A stretch of 64,000 nt of DNA from the NCBI RefSeq assembly GCF_035046505.1, contig NC_089829.1, forward strand, positions 1,720,001-1,784,000, read 5' to 3'. Each line of letters opens with the position of its first letter. Position 1 is the stretch's first letter. Both the position numbers and the translations under genes were made by a program. Below the pieces are notes generated by a model, which made no database searches, was not told the DNA's origin, and saw only the letters and a program-made list of their open reading frames with translations. This DNA comes from Tiliqua scincoides (Eukaryota; Chordata; Lepidosauria; Squamata; Scincidae). Shown in pieces: positions 34,773 to 42,577 of this stretch.

Positions 34773-37700
34773 CTGACCGTGTGCAAGCTTGGACACTCTG
34801 CATATGCCCTCAGGCATGCTGAATGGCTACAGAAAAAGGAAGCATGGAGCCTTGATTACAGCATGTGTTGTATTCAGAGCAATGCATGCTGGGAAATCCA
34901 GGACCCAGGCTAGCCATTCAACCATCCAAAACAATAAGAAAATATTGCTTTCCATTAAGTCTTAGCTAAAAATATATTCATTCCCTCCAAACACGGAGGC
35001 TCCATGAACGCTCAGTGGTTGAAGTCATAAGAGAGGCACGCCAGGATTAGCACTCTCCTTACCCCTTGGAACTCAGGGATTGCTACAGATAAATTCATAT
35101 GGCACATTCCAGAAACTGTTGGCAGTTGGAATGTTTGTGAACATTCCTAGGCATCACTCTGGCTTCCCAGAGATGCAAGCTGTTACTGTGGATGGACAGA
35201 TGGACGTGGTAGCTTCGCAGCAACTCCCCCAACGTGCACAAGGAATGGTCATGAAAATTCCAACTGCTCAGCAGAAGGTGGCAACAACAGAATGCAGAAG
35301 AGCAGTGCAGGCTTGGTGAGGAAAAAGGCACCATTTGCTTTCCAGCTGAAGAAATCCATCAAGTTTATCCTCAGCTCATCACAGGAGGAGCTCACTGATC
35401 AGGATGAGTCACCCGGGACTCACTGCTTCTCCACCTGTGCCCATATGCCCTGAACACTGCTTGCTTCCTACTTGGCAGTGCAGAAAGTCGCGCCAGCAAC
35501 TGTGACAGCTTTGGAGGACTGGGGCTGAGAGGGCAGCTGGGTGAACCACACAGACACCAGCATGCAACAGTCTGGCTTCCTTGTTCTTCTGCCACATGCC
35601 AGAAGCACAAAGCAGGCCAAGGAGAGGCAAAGAACAGCTGCTCATGGGATGACCACGCACTGAGGAATGCAGGACGTTGGCTTTGGCAGAGGGCAGTGCC
35701 AAGGACCCCAGTTCCCTGGTGCCACTTCAAGTGAGAGGGACCTGCAGCTCTTCTGCAGTCGCTCATTCTGATAAACAGGCCTCCAAACGCAGAAATGAAA
35801 GGCAGAACACAGCACTGCTCCCCTTGCAAAAGCTGCACTGCTTGGCCGCATTCTATGGCCGACGCTTTGCCTGGCAGCAGCTGGAATGTCAATTAATATT
35901 TTTATTGGCTTCTGATAAAGATGCACATCGTCTGTCCAGCTCTCACAAATGACACCTAAGTGGGCATGCCTCGTTCCTGGCCTCATACTCAAGAAGCTCA
36001 CACCTGGTGTCAAGTGCCAGACCCTGAAGAGGCCTGCATTCCCTGCCCCACACCTTCTCTGCTGCTTTCCAACAGGTTCTTGGTGACAATCTCTCGGACC
36101 AGAGCCGGCAAGCGGGTGGGCGGTGAGCCTTGGCTGGATCTGCTGACAGAAAAGCTCTTCCTGTTGGGTGAGATGAAGATGCTGTTCTCCAGTGTCTGCC
36201 AGACAGGAACAAGAACTCATCAGTGACAGAAAGTAGCAGCCTGCCCCAGAGCCCCCATCTTCCCAGTTGGCAGCCAACACATGCAACTGAGCGCCATGTG
36301 AGATAAGTGCCTGGCTGGATCAGGCCCAGGTGATTCTGACTAGCCAGCATTTCTACAGTGGCCAAGGAGCTGCCTACCTGGCAGCCCGCGAGCAGGCAAT
36401 GGAGGCGGTACCTTGGCCTGACGCCAGTTTTCAGAATCCAGTATTCAGGAGTTCCCCTGACTCTGCTCTTTCTCCATGAATTCAGTATGTCCAACCCTTT
36501 AATAAAAGCAACTTCAACTGGCCCCTGCTGCCATCCCTTAGGGCATCCAGTGACATGCTAGGTGAGGGACAACCTGCCTTTCCCCATTCTAAACATCTCA
36601 CTAGACCAGGGGTGCCCAAACCCCGGTCCGGGGGCCACTTGCAGCCCTCGGGGACTCCCAATCTGGCCCGCAGGGAGCCCCTAGTCTCCAATGAGCCTCT
36701 GGCCCTCCAGAGACTTGTTGGAGCCCGTGCTGGCTTGACGCAACTGCTCTTAGCGTGAGGGTGACTGTTGGACCTCTCGCATGAGCTGCGGAATGAGGGC
36801 TCCCTCCACTGCTTGCTGTTTCATATCTATGACGCAGCAGCGGCAGTGAAGGAAAGGTTAGCCTTGCTTTAAGCAAAGCCTTTTATAGGCCTTAGGCTAA
36901 TGCAAGACTTTCATTCATTTATATAAATTTATTTAAATTTTAATGTAAATTAATTCTTTTCTTTCCCAGCCCCCAACACAGTGTCAGAGAGGTGATGTGG
37001 CCCTCCTACCAAAAAGTTTGGACACCCCTACACCAGACAGTTTCATGGGATAAGCCCAAGTTCGAGTCTTACCTGGCAGAAAAACTCACTCTTTGCACTA
37101 TACACCATTTTTACAGGGCTTTTCCACCCCATCCCCCCATTGCCTTTACTCCTGAATGTGGCATCCTCTCCTGTGCTCCCAAGTCCTCTGCCCCCGCTTC
37201 ACTTTCCATGCCATTTTTTGCACCTTTCCCACCATAAATGCAGCTCTAAGACTCCTCCCTATCCAAGCATCTCTGGTTCTGTTGGCAGGGTAGAAATGCC
37301 TTGCACTTGCCCAGAGCGTATCTCTGAGCAGAGCTGCCTGCATCTTGGGACCAGGTTTCTCCACAGCTTTTGTATAAAAGGATAGACATTTATAGCGCCC
37401 TAATGCCCAGCAATCCAATCAGGTGCCCATGTTATCCCAGGGAAGGTTTTATAGGTCATTCTCAAAAGTGGACCTGGAATGCAGCCTCCTGTGCTGGCTG
37501 CTCCTTTGCATCAGGAGAGAAAAAAGATCAAAGTTTCCATCCCTCTTGCCCTCCCTCCAGCATCATAAAATATCTTAAACAAAGAACCAAGCAGGATGTT
37601 GTCGTCCCCCCAGGACAATCTAGACTGCTCTGAGAAGGCTAACTGGCTGGGATATGCCCCCATACCTCTCATTCTACAGGTGGGTGGAGAATGCAGAGGG

Positions 37701-40316
37701 ACACACAGTCAGTTGTATCAACATCCTTAAGCATAAAGTTCCCTGGGGAAGACCAAGACACACACTGTGCCCGTAGACTAGGCAAGGCAGCGTGCTAAAA
37801 ACTGCAGCCTTTATGTTGCGATTGTGGCAGGAGGGGTCAGAAGCCTGGGCTGATTAGTCGCAGATCACCAGCAACCTGCCAGATCCTGCATCCATGGTCT
37901 GCCCGCCGGAGAACAGGAGCGTCATTGCCTATGTAAAAGTCTCCTGCAGTCTGCTGAGGAAGACAGTCCTCTACAGTCAGCTGACTGCTTTGGGAAACTG
38001 GGCCGTATCTGGGCCTCAAGAATGAATTTTCTGGCTGGCAAAAGGTCCAGGATAGAACTCAGAAAGTTGTTTTACTGATGCTGTGTATCATTACCCTGTG
38101 GAACTCACTGCCCCATGGAACACTTGCACAGACACCCTGATTAAAAAAGAGCTAGCCTCTCAATAGCTGTCAGCCAAGACTTACAAGCCTCTAGCCTCTA
38201 TAATATCCACAATTATTAAGTATTTATATTGGGCTGAGCATGATTTTGTTGCAACAATCCCACACAAGAGGGCAGTTTCATCATTTCCATTTTGTAGACC
38301 AAGACCAGGGTGTCTTGCTTAAGGTCACCTAGTTAATCCATGGGCAAAGGTGAGATCTGAACAGGGAACCTCCTGAATCATTGCTCAGCCTCTCAGTCAC
38401 TACACCGCATTCATACATCATACAGAGAAGCAGAAAAACACTTTGATTTTTAGTGTCAGGAACAAGGAAGGAGGGCAGACATCATGCCCTCCTTGCACAT
38501 TTCCCCACAAGCATCAGGCTGTCCACTGCCAGAAACAGCACACTGGGCTTGGCAGTCTTCAAGGATCCAAAGCAGAATTGGGAGGCTGCAGTGAGGCCAG
38601 CCCATGCCTCCAGGAGCGACCAGAAGCACAGCAGGTAAGCTCATGGAAAGGGGACCACAGGGAAGGGCAGGCAATACTGGGACCGACCCCTTCCGCAGGG
38701 TTTCCCAAGACCAGGTTTGTTTCCCAAGACAAGAGCAGCAGCTTGTTCTGAAAGACTTGGCAGGTCTAAGAGAGATGATCACCTGCAACCACAAGGCCTC
38801 TCCCTTTAATCCTGGGAGCTGAGCCACCCTTTGCAGTTCTTTACTGAAAGTAATTTTATCCTGCTTCCCCCTTCAGTTAATTGGTTCTCATTAATTTGCA
38901 GAGGCAGGGAGGCACTCTGTGTGTGCCCACAGACACTCGTTCTTGTCCTAGGCACATGAAGGTCCAAGGAACCTCTATTTAAAGCTGCAGTTTGCCAGAA
39001 TGTAGACTGCGCGTGGCTTGCATGGAAATTCAAGCCCCCTCAGGGGGGTTCTGCACTAAGCAAAGCTGCTGCTCTGTGGCCTCGAGCACTTTCTGACCAC
39101 CAGACAAAAAAAACCTTAGGAATAAATGTGAGAAACTGAGGCCCAGATCCTAACCAACTTTCTGGCACTGGCATACCCATGCCAATGGGACAGGTGCTGC
39201 ATCCTGCAGTTGGGGGGCACTCACAGAGGCCTCCTCAAAGTAAGGGAATGTTTGTTTCCTTATCTAGGAGCAGCACTGCCCTTATGTCAGTGCTGGAAAG
39301 TGGGTTAGGATTGCGCCCTAAGGCTCCACTCCTGCACTCACTTGCCTGAGAGTTAACCCACTGAACTCAGGAGGACCTTCTTCTGAAGAGACAGCTTAGC
39401 AGGCTCTCACTGCCAGGCACTGAAATCTTGGAATGTCACAGAAGAGGAGCCCACCTCTCCATGGCCAAGAAAGCAAACAGCTCACGCTGGCGAAAGTCAG
39501 TTGCCACCAAGACTGCAATGCTGCACAGACTTACTTGGGAGCAAGACATCACCACTGTGTGCCGAGTTCCATGCAAACACGCACAAAACCCAGCCACTGA
39601 ACTTCCAATTTATTGAAATTGATAAGAGTTATTGCCATCAATAAGCCATCGCAGTAGCACTCCAGTGCATCCCAGCGGTGCCGGATCAAGCCTGGAGTCC
39701 TGCAACCCCTCAGGACTGACCGGTTGACGCGGATGCAAATCCCATGGACTCCGATGGGGCTGTTCCGGTAGGGCGGCTTGACAGCAAGTCCTGTTCCCAG
39801 GAGCAAGGCTGCCTTCAGAGCAAACAGCCCCCCCCCCCCCCCGGTCAGGCTTCTTGCCCTCTGCAAGGAAGCGGAGAGGGGCGAGGGAGCTCCAGGCTGG
39901 TGCTGCCCTCCAGAGATTTCTGCAGCCCCGCAGGCTGGGGGGACCAAAGGCACCTCTCGGACCCCGCCCAGGCCCACCGGTGGCCCCTCCGAGCTCTCCC
40001 CCCATCAAGCCCTTTGGGAAAGTGCTGTTCGCAACGGGAACGTCCCTGCAGCGCCACAACACGCAGGACAGTGGCCCTGATCCCCGGGAGCTCCGGACCG
40101 GCACTGCTGGCGCTCTCGGGGCGGAGCGCACGGCCAGGCGCCGCTCGGAGGCCCCTTCGGAGCCACTCCGGGCGAGCGCTCCCTGCAGAACTCGCGCCGC
40201 TCCCCCCGCCGCGCCACCGCAGCCGAGCACGGCCAGGAAGGCGGGCGCGCGCCACCGACCTGAACCGCGGCCTCCAGCGTCGGCTCTGCCCCTTCCGCAG
40301 CCCCGGCGGCGCTCAT
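5571..40316 (-). CDS. CROCC: CROCC (rootletin), complete, 37 coding exons
   Basis: Rootletin is the main fibre-forming protein of the ciliary rootlet and also links the two centrioles of interphase centrosomes together with C-NAP1. The 37 exons (listed in the four block entries) sum to 6126 bases, 2042 codons with stop, with every phase closing. Human rootletin is about 2017 residues. Start is the ATG at 40316-40314, opening MSAAGAAEGAEPTLEAAVQ; stop is at 5573-5571 after TPAILSGN. The product is almost all heptad coiled coil, broken by two Ser-Pro/Arg segments near residues 515-540 and 1468-1515. Neighbours MFAP2 and NECAP2 fit CROCC, not its paralogues CEP250 or CROCC2. One intron appears to use a GC donor (after exon 6). 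No stop or frameshift seen. Confidence 0.96.
7045..8321. other. CROCC intron 34: degenerate tandem repeat, LINE fragment, unassigned sequence
   Basis: From 7076 to 7172 there is a short degenerate tandem repeat around the word CAGTAAGCCAAAAGTAAGCC. It is followed by a LINE C-terminal fragment (own entry). From about 8070 to 8140 the words AGCCATTTCCAACCTCCTGT and CAAGGAGTTCCACAGACC resemble an old CR1/L2 3' segment in reverse. The remainder is not recognised. Confidence 0.5.
7200..7380 (+). mobile_element. LINE 3'-end fragment encoding a C-terminal zinc-finger motif
   Basis: Plus-strand translation from 7197 gives …DCTCSRCGRDCHSQIGLFS followed by HTRRC. This Cys-rich C-X2-C-X3-C...H...C pattern is typical of the C-terminal knuckle after the reverse transcriptase of several LINE clades. 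It runs into the tail GAGTCTTTCGAGACTGAAGG (7349-7368) then TTGCCAATA. That tail recurs, inverted, on the 5S-derived SINE at 27354-27476. Only the last part of the LINE is present, as expected for 5'-truncated insertion. Clade not assigned. Confidence 0.65.
9572..10773. other. CROCC intron 30, no recognised content
   Basis: About 1.2 kb of intronic sequence between the exons at 9356-9571 and 10774-10937. Several C or A homopolymer runs (10195-10215, 10320-10330) but no repeat family, RNA gene or conserved ORF that I recognise. Confidence 0.5.
11395..11465 (-). repeat. tRNA-type SINE fragment in CROCC intron 28
   Basis: Contains TGGGTCCTTCTGCATGCAAA, the reverse of the SINE head word TTTGCATGCAGAAGG, after a degraded body (CTGATCGGCAGGGTCTC). 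It sits directly beside exon 28, whose donor begins at 11520. Confidence 0.5.
13685..13980. mobile_element. Tigger-type (Tc1/mariner) MITE, 296 bp
   Basis: Starts CAGGTGTGCGCCGCTTAACG and ends with GTTAAGCAACACACACCTG, giving inverted termini. It is flanked by TA at 13683-13684 and 13981-13982, the mariner target duplication. The GCCGCTTAACGA / GTTGTTAAGTGAACGG words are characteristic of Tigger/pogo elements. No transposase ORF. Lies in CROCC intron 23. Confidence 0.8.
17158..17663. other. CROCC intron 17, no recognised content
   Basis: About 500 bases between exons 17 and 18. No repeat, RNA gene or conserved ORF recognised. Confidence 0.5.
18074..18430. mobile_element. Probable decayed foldback/pogo-like element with long stem
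   Basis: Starts with a duplicated word TTATACACGGATTT (18076-18103). It holds an imperfect inverted repeat: 18173-18227 pairs with 18299-18366 (CAGTTTTAAAAACTGCTTTT against AAGAAAAGCTGTTTTTAAAA). The opening words resemble pogo/Tigger termini, but I could not define target duplications, so class is tentative. It lies in CROCC intron 16. Confidence 0.45.
20707..21798. other. CROCC intron 12, AT-rich, no recognised content
   Basis: About 1.1 kb, more AT-rich than the neighbouring introns between 20.8 and 21.6 kb, with A-, G- and C-homopolymer runs (21202-21212, 21595-21609). No repeat family or RNA gene recognised. Confidence 0.45.
22680..22850 (-). repeat. tRNA-type SINE, reverse copy, in CROCC intron 9
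   Basis: Reads AGAGGAAGCTGCCTCAGACC, then CAGAGTTGTCTGCTCCGACC and GGCAGCAGCCAC. This is the reverse of the SINE's 3' half, as in the forward copy at 59672-59826. The 3' part grades into unassigned sequence. Confidence 0.55.
22857..23038. mobile_element. MITE with GGGCTCAATCCTATCC termini
   Basis: Inverted ends: GGCTCAATCCTATCCAACTT with TTCCAGCACTGG at the left, and CTGGAAAACTGGACAGG with ATTGGGCGCC at the right. A second, inverted-end copy of the same family is at 39131-39321. Nonautonomous; superfamily not assigned. Confidence 0.6.
23190..23217. repeat. (CA)n microsatellite
   Basis: Short run of CA dinucleotides with a single CT interruption in CROCC intron 9. Confidence 0.9.
23482..24240. 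other. CROCC intron 8, no recognised content
   Basis: About 760 bases. A poly-G run at 23498-23508 and AT-rich stretches, but no recognised repeat, RNA or ORF. Confidence 0.45.
24865..25022 (-). repeat. tRNA-type SINE, reverse copy, in CROCC intron 6
   Basis: Body words CTGTCAATGCTGATGGGCAG and CCCAGCCCTTCCTGGAAATG, followed by ACCTGCAGCTTTCTGCATGG, follow the order of the reverse SINE. Located between exons 7 and 6. Confidence 0.6.
26265..26815 (+). mobile_element. CR1 LINE with internal deletion: endonuclease piece joined to 3' tail
   Basis: From 26300 the + strand encodes VILTGDFNYPHIDW, the CR1 endonuclease core. It continues to DDCALEQLVMESTRGQVTLD and, after a frame slip, GNSNHAVIRF. 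From about 26630 the sequence jumps to the CR1 3' end (GCAAGCCATGATGT … GAAATGGGCTATGTCAGAAT … GATACAGGAAGCTGGACTA … CTGATCTAGCAGGGCTGT). The whole reverse transcriptase is missing. In CROCC intron 4. Confidence 0.8.
26885..26985 (-). repeat. tRNA-type SINE fragment next to CR1
   Basis: CTGACTGGCAGCCTCCCTCC, AGGGTTTGGGCAGGGCTCCT and CAACCTGCAGATGCTCAGCT follow the reverse SINE order. Confidence 0.5.
27000..27745. repeat. Unclassified AT-rich repeat, possibly an old solo LTR, with a nested SINE
   Basis: Composition changes sharply here: ACTCCATTTTGTGGAGTGGC near the left, AT-rich runs with AATAAA-like words, and a pyrimidine-rich right part. The CCATTTTG words and layout suggest a solo LTR fossil of an endogenous retrovirus-like element. 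I could not define its ends or a target duplication, and no internal genes are present. A 5S-type SINE lies inside it (27354-27476). Low certainty. Confidence 0.25.
27354..27476 (-). repeat. 5S-rRNA-derived SINE fragment
   Basis: On the minus strand the sequence reads GCTAAGCAGGGTCAGGCCTG, then GTTAGTACTTGGATGGGAGG and CCGCCTGGGAAT. This is the internal promoter half of 5S rRNA with few changes. It then continues to a non-5S tail ending GAGACTGAAGGTTGCCAACC. The tail matches the LINE fragment at 7349-7375. It is a SINE, not a 5S gene: the first part of 5S is missing. Confidence 0.8.
27803..28036. repeat. Long near-perfect inverted repeat (113-bp arms, ~7-bp loop)
   Basis: Left arm 27803-27915 and right arm 27923-28036 are reverse complements with only a few differences (TTCCAAAAATGGCATCCGTT against AACGGATGCCATTTTTGGAA). 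The outer flanks (CTTTAAGGTGG and the complement of CCTTAAACGTTACACC) are more weakly related, suggesting a larger foldback element. In CROCC intron 4, about 170 bases from the exon 4 donor. Confidence 0.85.
28397..34513. other. CROCC intron 3, 6.1 kb, mostly unassigned
   Basis: Largest intron. Recognised pieces are an old CR1/L2-like stretch at about 29465-29545 (TTTAAAGGCATCTGAGCCTG, GGCCATGAGTTCCACAAGTT) and a CR1 tail at 31828-31945. Poly-C/poly-A runs occur at 29139-29149, 30752-30764 and 32384-32403. The rest is GC-rich unique-looking sequence with chance ORFs; no exon supported. Confidence 0.5.
31828..31945 (-). mobile_element. CR1 3' tail fragment
   Basis: TTAAGGACATAAGAAGAGCC, then CTGCTGGATCAGGCCAAAGG and CCAGCTTCCTGTATCTCACA is the reverse of the CR1 3'UTR end seen at 41270-41345. 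Only the tail was inserted. Confidence 0.8.
34724..34770. repeat. (CA)23 microsatellite beside CROCC exon 3
   Basis: Uninterrupted AC dinucleotides for 47 bases, about 60 bases upstream (in transcript sense) of the exon 3 acceptor at 34666. Confidence 0.95.
36607..37030. mobile_element. Nonautonomous hAT (Buster-like) MITE, second copy
   Basis: Starts CAGGGGTGCCCAAACCC and ends GTTTGGACACCCCTA. Flanks CACTAGAC (36599-36606) and CACCAGAC (37031-37038) match at 7 of 8. Reverse orientation relative to 1854-2291, with shared words such as CCAATGAGCCTCTGGCCCTC. Confidence 0.82.
38215..38425 (+). repeat. Ancient CORE-SINE (MIR-like)
   Basis: Order of words fits the MIR/CORE-SINE consensus: TTTCCATTTTGTAGACCAAG, then CTTGCTTAAGGTCACCTAGT, AGGTGAGATCTGAACAGGGA and a 3' CAGTCACTACACCGC. 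Strongly diverged, so old. In CROCC intron 1. Confidence 0.65.
39131..39321. mobile_element. MITE, same family as 22857-23038
   Basis: Left GCCCAGATCCTAACCAACTT followed by CTGGCACTGG, right CAGTGCTGGAAAGTGGGTTA followed by GGATTGCGCC: inverted ends of about 35 bases. No ORF. Confidence 0.6.
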
Positions 40317-40650
40317 GGGACGGCCCCTGCTTGGAGGGCTGCTCCTGCCGGGCGTGCGTGCGGCGGCCTCCGTGCCCTCGGCAGGCTCCGCACGCGCTTC
40401 CCGCGCCGAGTGCCGCGCCCCCTGGCAGGCCGGGATGACCAGCCGCCGGCACGGGGGAGGCGGGACTGGGCTGCCCTTTCGCTGGAGCCGCCCCCGGCCC
40501 CGGCTCTCTCCGGTCCTAGAGGCCTCCCTTCTCCGCCGGCTGCTCCCCCGCAGGGTCGCCTCGCCTCGCCTGCGCCGCCTTGCGAGGGTCGCGGGAAAGG
40601 CCTCTGCTTGTCTCGGGGAACAGCCGCACAGTGGAGGGAGCAGCCAGTTC
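39880..40650 (-). promoter_or_regulatory. CROCC: CROCC CpG-island promoter
   Basis: A dense run of CpG dinucleotides surrounds the first coding exon (40260-40316) and extends to about 40620, where a CR1 fragment begins. No TATA box seen. The 5'UTR and start site must lie between 40317 and about 40640; exact positions cannot be read. Confidence 0.65.
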
Positions 40651-41225
40651 TTTAGATAATTAGGAAAGGGATTGAGAACAAAACGGCTCATTGTACAAAT
40701 CGATGGGAAGGCCACACCTGGAGTGTTGCGTCCAGTTCTGGGCACCGCATCTCAAAAAGGACATCGTGGAAACGGAAAAGGTGCAAAAGAGAGCGACTAA
40801 GATGATTACGGGGCTGGGGCACCTTCCTTACGAGGAAAGGCTACGGCGTTTGGGCCTCTTCAGCCTAGAAAAGAGACGCCTGAGGGGGGGACATGATTGA
40901 GACATACAAAATTATGCAGGGGATGGACAGAGTGGATAGGGAGATGCTCTGTACACTCTCACATAACACCAGAACCAGGGGACATCCACTAAAATTGAGT
41001 GTTGGGCGGGTTAGGACAGACAAAAGAAAATATTTCTCTACTCAGCGTGTGGTCGGTCTGTGGAACTCCTTGCCACAGGATGTGGTGATGGCATCTGGGT
41101 TGGATGCCTTTAAAAGGGGATTGGACAAGTTTCTGGAGGGAAAATCCATTAAGGGTTACAAGCCATGATGTACAACCTCCTGATCTTAGAAATGGGCTAT
41201 GTCAGATGCAAGGGAGGGCACCAGG
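40640..41225 (+). mobile_element. CR1 LINE, 3' end of ORF2 and 3'UTR
   Basis: Encodes the end of CR1 ORF2: [19 protein letters not shown], then [14 protein letters not shown] and [19 protein letters not shown]. After a one-base slip in a G run near 40887 it continues [18 protein letters not shown] to [11 protein letters not shown] and a stop after KGYKP. It is 5'-truncated at about 40640, right at the CROCC promoter edge. The 3'UTR leads directly into the tandem array at 41229. Confidence 0.88.
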
Positions 41226-41228
41226 ATG

Positions 41229-42035
41229 CAGGTCTCTTGCTGTCTTGTGTGCTCCCTGGGGCATTTGATGGGCGGCTGTGAGATCCAGGAAGCTGGACTA
41301 GATGGGCCTATGGCCTGATCCAGTGGGGCTGTTCTTGTGTTCTTAACTACAATTCCCAGGAAGCCTTGCAGGTCTCTTGTTATCTGGTGTGCTCCCTGGG
41401 GCATTTGGTGGGCCACTGTGAGATACAGGAAGCTGGGCTAGATGGGCCTGTGGCCTGATCCAGTGTGGCTGTTCTTATGTTCTTAACTACAATTCCCAGG
41501 AGGCCTTGCAGGTCTCTTGTTATCTGGTGTGCTCCCTGGGGCATTTGGTGGGCGCTGTGAGATACAGGAAACTGGACTAGATGGGCCTATGGCCTGATCC
41601 AGCGGGGCTGTTCTTATGTTCTTAACTACAATTCCAGGAGGCCTTGCAGGTCTCCTTATCTGGTGTGCTCCCTGGGGCATTTGGTGGGCCGCTGTGAGAT
41701 ACAGAAGCTGGGCTAGATGGGCCTGTGGCCTGATCCAGTGGGGCTGTTCTTATGTTCTTAACTACAATTCCCAGGAGGCCTTGCAGGTCTCCTTATCTGG
41801 TGTGCTCCCTGGGGCATTTGGTGGGCCGCTGTGAGATACAGGAAGCTGGGCTAGATGGGCCTGTGGCCTGATCCAGTGGGGCTGTTCTTATGTTCTTAAC
41901 TACAATTCCCAGGAGGCCTTGCAGGTCTCTTGTTATCTGGTGTGCTCCCTGGGGCATTTGGTGGGCCGCTGTGAGATACAGGAAGCTGGGCTAGATGGGC
42001 CATGGCCTGATCCACTGGGGCTCTTCTGTTCTTTG
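41229..42035 (+). repeat. Tandem array of six ~138-140-bp CR1-tail units
   Basis: The word CAGGTCTCTTG/CAGGTCTCCTT starts units at 41229, 41369, 41509, 41647, 41784 and 41922. Each unit is the last ~115 bases of the CR1 3'UTR (CTCCCTGGGGCATTTGGTGG … CTGATCCAGTGGGGCTGTTC, ending in the CR1 8-mer TTCTTATG/TTCTTA) followed by a ~24-base linker ACTACAATTCCCAGGAGGCC. Five linkers are at 41346, 41486, 41625 (one base short), 41761 and 41899. Units are very similar, implying recent unequal exchange or slippage. Confidence 0.92.
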
Positions 42036-42577
42036 AAGCGAGACGGCCTCTGGTCCCTGGGGTGGTCTTTGCAAAGACCTTCCTCTCTGCCTTTAGCCGT
42101 CGCTTCCACCTGCCTGCGGGTGTTTGGGGCTCCCGGTCCTTCAGTGTTCGGAGTCCGGCTGTGAGCAAACTCCCCCTGGTGTGCAGGCAGCCTGGGCAGA
42201 GGAGCAGCGACCCTCGCCCTCATCCCACAGCGTGCTGGCCCCGCCGGGAGCGCGGCGAGCAGAGGCGCACCATTGCGGCGCCCGCTGCGCCCCCTCGAGG
42301 GAGGTCCGCGGCGCCGGCGGAGAGCCTGCCCGGCCCGCTACGGGATCGCCTGCGATGTCCAGCCGCAGCTCGAGGCCGGGCGTCCGAAACCCGGAGCAGC
42401 AGCGATGCTTCGAATGGGCGTCGGGGCGTTTATTGGGAGGCCGCGCGGCGCGCCGGGGCAGACCGACTGAGCGCGCGCGGGACAGGCGCCCCGGAGAGCA
42501 GCCGAGGCTCCGAAGCAGGAAGGAGCAGCTTCGGAAGGAGCCTCGCGGCTGCCTTCCAGTGTGTGGGGGGGAAGCCC
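42036..42577. promoter_or_regulatory. CpG-rich segment, left part of a split island
   Basis: GC- and CpG-dense sequence with no exon I can assign. Contains GCGCGCGGGACAGGCGCC and similar. It stops abruptly at the CR1 insertion at 42578. Equally CpG-rich DNA resumes at 44099, so the two were probably one island. Could be a promoter of an unannotated transcript; no human protein-coding gene is expected here. Confidence 0.4.

Larger units (their letters stand above)
36196..40259. other. CROCC intron 1, 4 kb
   Basis: Contains the hAT MITE at 36607-37030, an ancient CORE-SINE at about 38215-38425 and a second MITE at 39131-39321. The other parts (37040-38210, 38430-39120, 39330-39900) show nothing I recognise. 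The last 350 bases before exon 1 are CpG-rich promoter-proximal sequence. Confidence 0.6.
34514..40316 (-). other. CROCC: CROCC exons 1-3 (residues 1-117)
   Basis: Exon 1 coding 40316-40260, exon 2 36195-36054, exon 3 34665-34514. Exon 2 encodes TLENSIFISP and then LPALVREIVTKNL, matching the conserved N-terminal head of rootletin. Exon 3 encodes LLSLQEEN, then ILQQELSRVEDLLAQSRAER and DELAIKYNA, nearly identical to human. Exon 1 differs from the human start (MSLGLAGAQ...) but keeps LE-A/V-Q at the junction. Exon 3 has a tandem NAGNAG acceptor (exon start 34665 or 34662), which adds or drops one alanine. Confidence 0.9.

Noticed and set aside
35080-35319. 79-codon plus-strand ORF in CROCC intron 2
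   Set aside because: Non-repetitive and balanced in composition, but no start context, splice evidence or recognisable motif.
5571-40316. CEP250 or CROCC2 instead of CROCC
   Set aside because: Exon peptides match rootletin segment by segment and neighbours MFAP2, NECAP2 and SZRD1 define the CROCC locus.
39744-40655. 303-codon plus-strand and 280-codon minus-strand ORFs at the CROCC promoter
   Set aside because: Composition effect of the CpG island; Ala/Pro/Arg/Gly-rich with no similarity. Only the short exon 1 reading ending in AAVQ is supported by splicing and phase.
41229-42035. CRISPR-like array
   Set aside because: Repeats are 138-140-base CR1 tails, not short repeats with unique spacers, and the genome is eukaryotic.
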